Source of the DNA: Burkholderiaceae bacterium
GTDB taxonomy: Bacteria; Pseudomonadota; Gammaproteobacteria; Burkholderiales; Burkholderiaceae_C
Assembly (NCBI GenBank): GCA_026125795.1
Contig: JAHCKM010000003.1
Span: 1 to 64,000 of the forward strand
Length of the DNA: 64,000 nucleotides
Direction: 5' to 3'
Numbering within the stretch: position 1 is the stretch's first letter; each line of letters opens with the position of its first letter. The notes below the pieces were generated by a model that saw only the letters and a list, made by a program, of their open reading frames with translations, had not been told where the DNA came from and searched no databases. The translations under genes were made by a program, and so were the position numbers. Positions 57,033 through 64,000 of the stretch are shown one piece after another.

Positions 57033-59765
57033 TCACATCGCCGGCGCCACCGCCGCCTCGGGGGCGCTGGCGGCTTGCGGCTCGGCCTGCAAGGCCTTGG
57101 TGACGATCTCGCGCACGTCGCTGCTCAGCTCTGGTCTGGAGGCCACGCGCACGATCGCCTCGCGCGCGGCGCCGCGGTACGGCTCGGCCAGATGCGTCCA
57201 GCGGTCGAGCGCGCGCGCCAAGCGCGCCGCCAGCTGCGGATTGAGCGCGTCGAGCTCCACCACCTTGTCGGCCCAGAACACGTAGCCCGCGGCATCGGGG
57301 CGGTGAAACGCCGCCGGGTTGCGCAGGAACAGGCTGCCCAACAGGCTGCGCGCGCGGTTGGGGTTCTTCAGCGTGAAGGCCGGATGCTTGAGCAAGTCGC
57401 GCACGCGCGCGAACACGCGGCCGCCGCGTTCACTGGCCTGCGCCTGCAGCGCGAACCATTTGTCCACCACCAGCGGCTCGCTGCGGAAGTGATCGTAAAA
57501 GCGTTGCAGCGCGCCTTGCGCCAGCTCGCTGTGCACGTCGACCAGCGCGCTCAACGCGCCGGCACGATCGGTCATGTTGGTGGCGTCCTTGAAGCGCTGC
57601 AGCGCCTTGCCGGGCCACACCGTGTCGCCGGTGCGCGTGGCGCGCCGCACCAGCATCGCCAGTGCGCGGTTGGCCAGCGCACGCCGCCCTGCCTGCTCGG
57701 GGCTGGGGCGGTAACCCTCGCGCACGCCGTGTGCCTCGCAGGCCCACAGCCAGTCGTCGTGCAGCGCGTCGGCAAGCTGATCAAGCAGCTGCTCGCGCAG
57801 CGCGTGGATGTGCTGCGGGTCGGCCGGCGTCACGCGCTCGGCCACGCTGCTCTCGGCCGGCGGCGTGAGCAGCAGCTCTTTGAGCGCCGGGTCGAGCGCC
57901 GGATCGCGCAGCACCGTGCGCAGGGCCTGCACGTTGTCGGCATCGAGCTGCAACGCACCGCCTGCGTGCAAGGCGGCGAGCATGGTTTGCATCAGCAGGC
58001 GCTGGCCGGCCTCCCAGCGGTTGAACGCGTCGCTGTCGTGCTGCAGCAGCACGCGCAGGTCGGCGTCGCTCATCGCGTCATCGAGCTGCACCGGCGCCGA
58101 GAAGCCGCGCAGCAGCGACGGCACCGGCTCGGCGTCAACATCGACGAAGGTGAACGTGTGGCTCACGTCGCTCAACACCAGCACGCGCTCGGTGCCGCCG
58201 GCGATCGGCTCGCCTTGCAGCCGCAGCGGCAGCGCGCGGCCGTCGCGCGCCAGCAGCGACAGCGACACCGGGATCACGAACGGCTGCTTGTCGCGCTGGC
58301 CCGGCGTGGGCAGGCAGCGCTGGCCCAGGCGCAGCGTGTAGCTGCGCGACGCGGCGTCGTGGTGGCCGTGCGCCAGCAGGATCGGGGTGCCGGCCTGCGA
58401 GTACCAGCGCTTGAAAGCCTCGAGGTGTTCGGCCAGCCAGCTGCCCGGGTTGGCGTCGGCGATCGCCTGCGCAAAGTCGTCGCAGGTCACGGCCTGGCCG
58501 TCGTGACGCTGGAAGTACAGGTCCATGCCGCGGCGAAAGCCCTCGCGGCCCACCAGCGTGTGCATCATGCGCACCACCTCCGCGCCTTTTTCGTACACGG
58601 TGGTGGTGTAGAAGTTGTCGATCGCGGTGTAGGCCTCGGGCCGCACCGGATGCGCCATCGGACCGGCGTCTTCGGTGAACTGCGTCTCGCGCAGGAAGCG
58701 CACGTCGTGGATGCGCTTGATCGCGCGCGCCGTCGGCGACGCGACCATGTCCATGGTGAACTCCTGGTCGCGGAAGACGGTGAGCCCTTCTTTCAGCGAC
58801 AGCTGGAACCAGTCGCGGCAGGTGACGCGGTTGCCGGTCCAGTTGTGGAAGTACTCGTGGCCGACCACGCTCTCGATATCGAGGAAGTCGGTGTCGGTGG
58901 CGGTGGCGGGGCTGGCCAGCACGTACTTTGTATTGAACAGGTTCAGACCCTTGTTCTCCATCGCCCCCATGTTGAAGTCGTCGACCGCCACGATCATGAA
59001 GCGCTCGAGGTCCAGGCTGAGGCCGAAGCGCGCCTCGTCCCATGCGATCGACGCCATCAGCGCGTTCATCGCGTGTTCGGTCTTGTCCATGTCGCCGCGG
59101 CGCACGTACACCTGCAGCAAATGGTCCTTGCCGGCGCGCGAGCGCACACGCTGCTCCCGGCACGCCAGGTCGGCCGCCACCAATGCGAACAGATAGGAGG
59201 GCTTGGGGTGCGGGTCGTGCCAGGTGGCGTAGTGGCGGCCGTGGCCGAGATCGCCTTCGGCCACCAGGTTGCCGTTGCACAGCAGCCGCGGGTAGCGTTT
59301 CTTGTCGGCGCGCAGCGTCACGGTGTAGACCGCCATCACGTCGGGCCGGTCGAGAAAGTAGGTGATGCGCCGGAAGCCTTCGGCCTCGCACTGCGTGAAG
59401 AAGCCGCCGTTGGACGTGTACAGCCCGGAGAGCTCGGTGTTGGCCTCGGGCGCGCAGGTGTTGCGGATCTCAAGCACAAAGCGGTCGCTGGTGGGCGGCA
59501 CTTCCACCACCAGGTCGCCGTCGTCATGGCGAAACGCCACGCTCTCGCCATCGGCCAGCACGCGCAGCAGGTTCAGGCCCTCGCCGTGCAGCCGCAGCGC
59601 CTGCGCCGGCTGCGACGCGTTGCGCTCGATCGACATCTTGCTGCCGACGATGGTCTTGGCCGGCTCGAGGTCGAAGGTCAACTCGACTTCGCGGATCCAG
59701 TAGGCCGGCGGCGTGTAGTCCTCGCGGCGCACCGGTTGGGCGGGGCCTTCGCGCATGGCATTCAC
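57033..59765 (-). CDS. pepN: aminopeptidase N
   Basis: This is a 910-residue M1 zinc aminopeptidase. GAMEN is at 267-271 (exopeptidase substrate motif), the zinc site HEYFHNWTG at 303-311 and its third ligand Glu326. Domain III and the C-terminal helical domain follow, giving the usual length of the PepN group. It removes N-terminal residues from peptides in the cytoplasm. It converges on the phosphofructokinase gene. Confidence 0.96.
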   Translation of the reverse strand: MNAMREGPAQPVRREDYTPPAYWIREVELTFDLEPAKTIVGSKMSIERNASQPAQALRLHGEGLNLLRVLADGESVAFRHDDGDLVVEVPPTSDRFVLEIRNTCAPEANTELSGLYTSNGGFFTQCEAEGFRRITYFLDRPDVMAVYTVTLRADKKRYPRLLCNGNLVAEGDLGHGRHYATWHDPHPKPSYLFALVAADLACREQRVRSRAGKDHLLQVYVRRGDMDKTEHAMNALMASIAWDEARFGLSLDLERFMIVAVDDFNMGAMENKGLNLFNTKYVLASPATATDTDFLDIESVVGHEYFHNWTGNRVTCRDWFQLSLKEGLTVFRDQEFTMDMVASPTARAIKRIHDVRFLRETQFTEDAGPMAHPVRPEAYTAIDNFYTTTVYEKGAEVVRMMHTLVGREGFRRGMDLYFQRHDGQAVTCDDFAQAIADANPGSWLAEHLEAFKRWYSQAGTPILLAHGHHDAASRSYTLRLGQRCLPTPGQRDKQPFVIPVSLSLLARDGRALPLRLQGEPIAGGTERVLVLSDVSHTFTFVDVDAEPVPSLLRGFSAPVQLDDAMSDADLRVLLQHDSDAFNRWEAGQRLLMQTMLAALHAGGALQLDADNVQALRTVLRDPALDPALKELLLTPPAESSVAERVTPADPQHIHALREQLLDQLADALHDDWLWACEAHGVREGYRPSPEQAGRRALANRALAMLVRRATRTGDTVWPGKALQRFKDATNMTDRAGALSALVDVHSELAQGALQRFYDHFRSEPLVVDKWFALQAQASERGGRVFARVRDLLKHPAFTLKNPNRARSLLGSLFLRNPAAFHRPDAAGYVFWADKVVELDALNPQLAARLARALDRWTHLAEPYRGAAREAIVRVASRPELSSDVREIVTKALQAEPQAASAPEAAVAPAM

Positions 59766-59914
59766 CTCGTGCTGTTCGTCAGTTGGTCAGACTAGGGCAG
59801 GCCCGAAGGCCCTACTTCAGCCTCGATGAAGGCATCGAAGTCGCGGTTGAGCACCTGCTGCCCGAGAAGGATTCTGCCGCAGTCGCCGCATTGCCCGCTT
59901 GTTGGCGGCGGCGC

Positions 59915-61360
59915 CTACAAGCGGTACTCCAGCCGCAGCCGCTGCTGCAGCGTGCGCGCCTGCCGGAAAGACTCCTTCAGGATCAGGCGGTCCAGCTCGT
60001 TCAGGCTGGCCGGGTCGATGCGGTTGTGCGCCCCCGGCGCGGGGCCGGCGAGCTGGTGGCGCAGCCGCAGCGACTGGATGAAGTGCAACGCGTCGACCAG
60101 CGCGCGCACGTCGTCGTTGCCCAGATGCGCTGCGCGGGCGGCGCTGCGCAGGCGCTCGGCCGTGTTGGTGTCGGGTATGCCGTGCGCCAGCGCGATGACG
60201 CGCGCCGCGTCGACGAACAGCCGCGCGCCCTGCGTCTTGAGGTCGAGCGTGCGGGGGTGTTCCTTCGCGCCTGAGGTCGAGAATTGGCCGAACAAGCCGA
60301 GCGGCGGCGATTGCTGCAGAGCGCTGTCGGTGAGGATGCGCAGGAACAACGCGCTCGCCGCCGTGGTGCGCAGCAGCCATTGCGTCAACTGCTCGGCCAG
60401 AACCTGGGCGCCGTACAGCGCGCGCAGATCGAAGAAGATCGACGCCTTCAGCAACGCCTCGGGTGCGGGGGTGCCGATCCAGGCGCCGAAGTTGCGGCGC
60501 CACTCGGCCGCCGACAGGCAGCACTCGGGGTTGCCCGCCATGATGTTGCCCTTGCACAGCGGGAAGCCGCAGGCGTCGAGCCGCTGGTTCACGACGCGCG
60601 CGAACGGCACAAAGATCGCGCGCAGACGCGCCGCTTCGGCCGGCGTGTCGGCCTCGAACAGGATGCCGTTGTCCTGGTCAGTGGCCAGGGTCTGCTCGAG
60701 GCGGCCCTCGGAGCCAAAGGCCAGCCAGCACCAGCGCACCTCGGGCAGCTCGATTTCGTCGATCGTCAACTCGATCACGCGTGCGGTCAGCAGGTCGTTG
60801 AGCGAGGTGAAGAGCTGGCTCAGCGCCTCGGCGCCAACGCCTTGGGCCAGCAGGTGGCGCGCCAGCGCGCGCACGTCGTCTGCACAGCGCAGCAGCGCGG
60901 GCAGGTCGGGACTGTGGGCGATCTCGCGCTCCAGCTCCTGCACACCGTGGCGCTTCAGGTCGACCAGCTCCGCTTGCGACACCACGCCGGCCAGGCGCCC
61001 TTGCTCGTCGACGACCACGATGTGGCTGATGCCGTGGCGCGCCATCGCGGTGGCCGCCTGGTGCGCGGTGGCGCTCGCCTTTAGCGTCACCAGACCCGCT
61101 GTCATCAGCGACAGCACCGGCTCGTCGAGCGCCGCGCCGGGCAGGGCGACGCGGCGCAGCAGGTCGTGCAGCGTGAAGATGCCCAAAGGGTAGCGCGTCG
61201 CCGGATCGGCGACGACCACCGCATCGGCGTCGGCGTGCGCCATGGCCTCCAGCGCCGCGCGCACCGTGCCGTCGAGCGGCGCCACCAGCGGTGCGCCGCG
61301 CAGCAGCCCGGCCAGCGGGCTGTGCATGGTGGGCAGGCTCAGCGGCGCGGGCGGGGACAT
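59915..61360 (-). CDS. CBS-pair DUF294 nucleotidyltransferase-like signalling protein
   Basis: This is a 481-residue protein. Two CBS domains (about 15-140; VVVADPATRYPLGIFTLHD and ISHIVVVDEQGRLAGVVS) precede a DUF294 putative nucleotidyltransferase domain (LAFGSEGRLEQTLATDQDNG near 210-229) and a C-terminal substrate-binding domain. The Asp pattern resembles GlnD-type nucleotidyltransferases. It probably senses adenylates through CBS. It follows the sensor-exonuclease gene by 25 bp on the minus strand; relatives of both occur beside acetate-permease and acetyl-CoA synthetase genes, which is knowledge, not seen here. Confidence 0.85.
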   Translation of the reverse strand: MSPPAPLSLPTMHSPLAGLLRGAPLVAPLDGTVRAALEAMAHADADAVVVADPATRYPLGIFTLHDLLRRVALPGAALDEPVLSLMTAGLVTLKASATAHQAATAMARHGISHIVVVDEQGRLAGVVSQAELVDLKRHGVQELEREIAHSPDLPALLRCADDVRALARHLLAQGVGAEALSQLFTSLNDLLTARVIELTIDEIELPEVRWCWLAFGSEGRLEQTLATDQDNGILFEADTPAEAARLRAIFVPFARVVNQRLDACGFPLCKGNIMAGNPECCLSAAEWRRNFGAWIGTPAPEALLKASIFFDLRALYGAQVLAEQLTQWLLRTTAASALFLRILTDSALQQSPPLGLFGQFSTSGAKEHPRTLDLKTQGARLFVDAARVIALAHGIPDTNTAERLRSAARAAHLGNDDVRALVDALHFIQSLRLRHQLAGPAPGAHNRIDPASLNELDRLILKESFRQARTLQQRLRLEYRL

Positions 61361-61385
61361 CGCGAACGCGGGATATCAGAGGATG

Positions 61386-63542
61386 TCAGTACTGCACGCG
61401 CGCGTAGCGGGTCTTGGCTGCCGCCTCGCGCGCCTGCCGCAACGTGCGGATGCCCATGTCGTTCAGCAGGCGCACCATGCGCAGGAACACCTCGGCGGTG
61501 ATGATCGCGTCGCCCAGCGCGTTGTGCCGCGCCTCGATGCGCACGCCCAGCCGCTCGGCGATCGCCTCCAGCGCGTGCGAGTCGAGCGCAGGATGCAAGA
61601 CTTCCGACAGCAGCAACGTGTCGAGCAGCGGCTGCTGAAAGCGCACGCCGGTGGCCGTTTCCTTGCACTGCAGGAAGCGCATGTCGAACGCCGCGTTGTG
61701 GCCCACCAGCACCGCGTCGGCGCAGAACGCGTGGAACGCCGGCAGCACCTCGTCGATCGTCGGCTGCCCACGCAACATGTCCGGGCCGATGCCGTGCACG
61801 CGCGTCGACGCGGCGTCGAGCCGGCGCTGTGGATCGACGAGCTGGTCAAAGGTCTCGCCGCGCAGCAGGCGCAGGTTGACGATGCGCACCGCGCCGATCT
61901 GGATGATCTCGTCGCGCGTCGGGTCGAGGCCGGTCGTCTCGGTGTCGAACACCGTGTACGTCAGCTCGGCCAGCGGCTGCTCGTCGAGCGCATGGGCCTC
62001 GCGTGCGCGCTCCAGCAGCGCGAAGTCGTAGTACTCGGGCCGCGGGGCCACCGTGGCGTCGCGCGACATGAGGTCCTCCGGCTCGGCCGGCGGCAGCAGC
62101 AGGCGGCAGCAGGTCAGCGCCTCGTCGCGCTGGAACCAGACCTCGGTGCCGTGGCGCTCGGCGACGTCGTGCAGCGTCAGCGGACCCGGCGCATCGCCGA
62201 GCGGCATCGGCTCGTGCTCCCAGCCCTGCAGCGCCTCCGGCGGCGCGGCCGACACCGGCCAGGCGAGATCGAGCTGCGTCAGCCGTTGCGCCGGCGTCAG
62301 CCGCATCCGCAGCGCGCGGATGCCGAACTCGTCGTGCAGGCGCGCCGCCAGCCACGCCAGCGCGCGGATCAGCGTGAAGCTGTCGGCGCGAACCCAGAGG
62401 TCGGTCGTCACGGCGTCGTCGTGCACCGTGAGGCCCGCGCGTGCCTCGATGGCCTGTCGCGCGGCGGCGAGCAGATCGGCGCCGCGCATGTCCTCCAGCA
62501 CCCAGCGCGCCTTCAGCGCATCGGCCTGCCGCGCGCTGTGCGCGTCGAGGCGTGCGCTCATCAATTGCACCTCCTGCGCGATGACGCCGACGAAGCGCTC
62601 GCGCTGCGCCGGCTCCATGTCGGGGTATGCGGCCAGGGTTTCGACGGCGGCGCGCAGGTTGGCGAGCGCGGCGCGGCTGCCTTCGGTGAGAGCGTGCAGC
62701 GCCTGGTCGCGACGCGACTCGGCCTCGACGCTGCGCGTCACGTTCTCCAGCAGCAGCACGTAGCCCGACGGTGCGGCAGCCGCACTGCCGCCCGACGGGG
62801 CGGCGGCTGTTTCCCCTTGCGCAGCCGGCACCGGCACCATCTGCACCCGCATCAGCTGGCCGGAGCGGCCCGCGGTGACAAAGGTGGCCAACGCGCGCTG
62901 ACTGCCGTCGGCCAGCCGCAGCCGGACGTTGCCGAGCGCATGGTCGATCAGCGGCTGCTCGATGACGCCGTAGATCGAGCGCCCCAGCCCGATCGGCGTG
63001 CCCGGCGCCAGCGCCGCGAACAACAGGCGCGCGCGGTTGTTGTACAGCAGCACGCGACCGTCGAGGTTGCAGGCGACGATGCCTTGCGCCAGCTCCGACA
63101 CCAGCGCAGCCAGCCGGTTGCGCTCCTCCTCCAGCGTGGCCTGCGACTCGCGCACCTGGCGTTGCACGTCGCCGGCCAGCGCATCGCGCTGGTCCGCCAG
63201 CGCGTTGAGCGTGCGTGCGATCGCGCCGAGCTCGGCATCGCCGCTCGTGGGCACGCGATGGGCGCGGTGGGCGTCGAGCAGGATGCGCGCCTCCTGGGCC
63301 AGCTTGGCCGGACCGCCGAACAGCCGGCGCAGCACCGGCGCGAAGGCGATCGCGGTGGCCGCCACCACCAGCAGCAGCACGACCAGCAGCGCCACCGCAC
63401 GCGTTTGCAGCAGCGCCGATGCGGTGGCGCGCTCGGCGGCATCGAGGTCGAACCACGCCGCCGCTGCCACGGCGAGCACCGCCGCCAGCACGGTCGTGCA
63501 CAGCGCGAGCAGCGCGAGCGCCAGCCGCAACCGTAGCTTCAC
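61386..63542 (-). CDS. membrane sensor protein fused to a DEDDh 3'-5' exonuclease
   Basis: This is a 718-residue protein. Two N-terminal helices (about 7-30 and 48-72), a HAMP-like linker, a PAS-like domain (about 145-215) and a kinase-like helical region precede a DnaQ-type exonuclease (about 527-700). The exonuclease retains Exo I Asp533/Glu535 (FDTETTG), Exo II (HNAAFDMRF) and Exo III His/Asp (RHNALGDA). The kinase-like part (ALHALTEGSRAALANLRAA) lacks a phosphoacceptor His, and no ATP-binding boxes are seen. GTG 63542 overlaps the response regulator stop (GTGA). Part of a four-gene minus-strand cluster. Confidence 0.85.
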   Translation of the reverse strand: MKLRLRLALALLALCTTVLAAVLAVAAAAWFDLDAAERATASALLQTRAVALLVVLLLVVAATAIAFAPVLRRLFGGPAKLAQEARILLDAHRAHRVPTSGDAELGAIARTLNALADQRDALAGDVQRQVRESQATLEEERNRLAALVSELAQGIVACNLDGRVLLYNNRARLLFAALAPGTPIGLGRSIYGVIEQPLIDHALGNVRLRLADGSQRALATFVTAGRSGQLMRVQMVPVPAAQGETAAAPSGGSAAAAPSGYVLLLENVTRSVEAESRRDQALHALTEGSRAALANLRAAVETLAAYPDMEPAQRERFVGVIAQEVQLMSARLDAHSARQADALKARWVLEDMRGADLLAAARQAIEARAGLTVHDDAVTTDLWVRADSFTLIRALAWLAARLHDEFGIRALRMRLTPAQRLTQLDLAWPVSAAPPEALQGWEHEPMPLGDAPGPLTLHDVAERHGTEVWFQRDEALTCCRLLLPPAEPEDLMSRDATVAPRPEYYDFALLERAREAHALDEQPLAELTYTVFDTETTGLDPTRDEIIQIGAVRIVNLRLLRGETFDQLVDPQRRLDAASTRVHGIGPDMLRGQPTIDEVLPAFHAFCADAVLVGHNAAFDMRFLQCKETATGVRFQQPLLDTLLLSEVLHPALDSHALEAIAERLGVRIEARHNALGDAIITAEVFLRMVRLLNDMGIRTLRQAREAAAKTRYARVQY

Positions 63543-63916
63543 GTGTCGCCAAGCCCCAGCATCTGCTTCACGCGCGTCAGCAGGTCCTTGGTGGAAAAGG
63601 GCTTGGTCATGTAGGTGTCGGCGCCGAGCGCCATGCCCTTGGCCATCTCGGTCTCGCGCCCCTTGGCGGTGAGCAGGATGATCTTGGTCGACTGCAAGGC
63701 GGGGTTGCCGCGGACCGCGGCGCAGACCTCGTAGCCCGATTTCCTGGGCAGCATCACGTCGAGCAGCACCAGGTCGGGCCGCTGCTCGCTGATCAGGCGC
63801 AGCGCGGTTTCGCCGTCGCCGGCGACCGCCACCTCGAAGCCCTCGCGCTTCATCAGGAACTCCAGCGAGATCACGATGTTCGGCTCGTCGTCGACGATGA
63901 GGATCTTCTTGCTCAC
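63539..63916 (-). CDS. single-domain response regulator
   Basis: This is a 125-residue CheY-like receiver with no output domain. DDEPN (9-13), the phosphoacceptor Asp in LVLLDVMLPRKSGYE (near 53), Thr/Ser in ILLTAKG and Lys in TKPFS are present. Start is GTG 63916. It is coupled to the sensor-exonuclease gene by GTGA and follows a probable histidine kinase gene, so it may pass phosphorylation to the exonuclease or CBS protein by binding. Confidence 0.92.
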   Translation of the reverse strand: MSKKILIVDDEPNIVISLEFLMKREGFEVAVAGDGETALRLISEQRPDLVLLDVMLPRKSGYEVCAAVRGNPALQSTKIILLTAKGRETEMAKGMALGADTYMTKPFSTKDLLTRVKQMLGLGDT

Positions 63917-63934
63917 GGCACGCGCCCGTCCGTT

Positions 63935-64000
63935 TCAGCCGGCCGCCTGCAGCTCGGTCTGCGCGCGCCGCGCATCGGTCGCCACCGGCAGCGTGAACGA
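63935..64000 (-). CDS. C-terminus of a probable histidine kinase, partial
   Basis: The last 21 codons of a minus-strand gene are visible: SFTLPVATDARRAQTELQAA then G and TGA. S-x-F-x-L-P-V is the usual end of a histidine kinase ATPase domain. It ends 19 bp before the response regulator start, which supports a kinase-regulator pair. The rest lies beyond the window. Confidence 0.55.
   Translation of the reverse strand, partial: SFTLPVATDARRAQTELQAAG

Overview
The window is high-GC DNA, packed with genes on both strands. The gene set (ExeA-type ATPase, VanAB/VanR, Bug-type tricarboxylate-transport binding protein, SapC-like protein, PPK2, PPi-dependent phosphofructokinase, FMN-riboswitch ribH) and the residue choices point to a betaproteobacterium of the order Burkholderiales, probably the Rubrivivax/Leptothrix-type lineage. 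That placement is inference. I see no rRNA, phage, transposase or CRISPR array. Two tRNA genes are present, Ser(UGA) and Thr(CGU).

Layout, left to right. 1-3.8 kb: the 5' part of an ExeA-like ATPase gene, a membrane histidine kinase, a DUF3365 haem-type sensor protein, a small membrane protein and tRNA-Ser. 3.9-8.9 kb: a vitamin B12 uptake operon, btuB-btuC-btuD-btuF on the minus strand, led by a well-conserved cobalamin riboswitch. 8.9-13.2 kb: apaH, a CNNM/CorC-type membrane protein, a SapC-like protein and fahA, the last three coupled by ATGA overlaps. 13.2-17.5 kb: ribH under an FMN riboswitch, then the vanillate demethylase locus. A GntR repressor gene diverges from vanA, which carries a one-base frameshift; vanB lies 634 bp further on, behind an inverted-repeat-bounded insert. 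17.5-27.1 kb: a catabolic island with two FMN reductases, a short MetE-like methyltransferase, enoyl-CoA hydratase, Bug protein, MmgE/PrpD, a LysR regulator, an intradiol ring-cleavage dioxygenase, a citryl-CoA-lyase-like protein and a CaiB-type CoA transferase. 27.1-33.5 kb: a stress block with a 45-residue Cys protein, three hsp20 genes (two behind matching sigma32-like promoters), a DnaJ-zinc-finger-like small protein, PPK2, an isochorismatase-family hydrolase behind a 27-codon coupled leader, and a large catalase, katE. 33.5-43.1 kb: cardiolipin-synthase-like phospholipase D, a triple-PAS hybrid kinase, the giant helicase Lhr, and an SDR plus small basic protein. 43.2-55.0 kb: a FEN-like nuclease, three cyclic-di-GMP enzymes, YihY, AI-2E transporter, EEP phosphatase, DUF456 and DUF364 proteins, and tRNA-Thr. 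55.0-64.0 kb: histidine phosphatase, PPi-PFK, pepN, then a minus-strand cluster of CBS/DUF294 protein, sensor-exonuclease fusion, response regulator and the tail of a probable kinase.

The most interesting parts are the ring-cleavage/citryl-lyase island, which lacks the usual maleylacetate or muconate enzymes and may encode an uncommon lower pathway; the sensor-exonuclease fusion in a two-component cluster; the damaged, interrupted vanAB locus; a family of structured intergenic repeats whose stems covary, one copy of which buries a start codon; and several small proteins.
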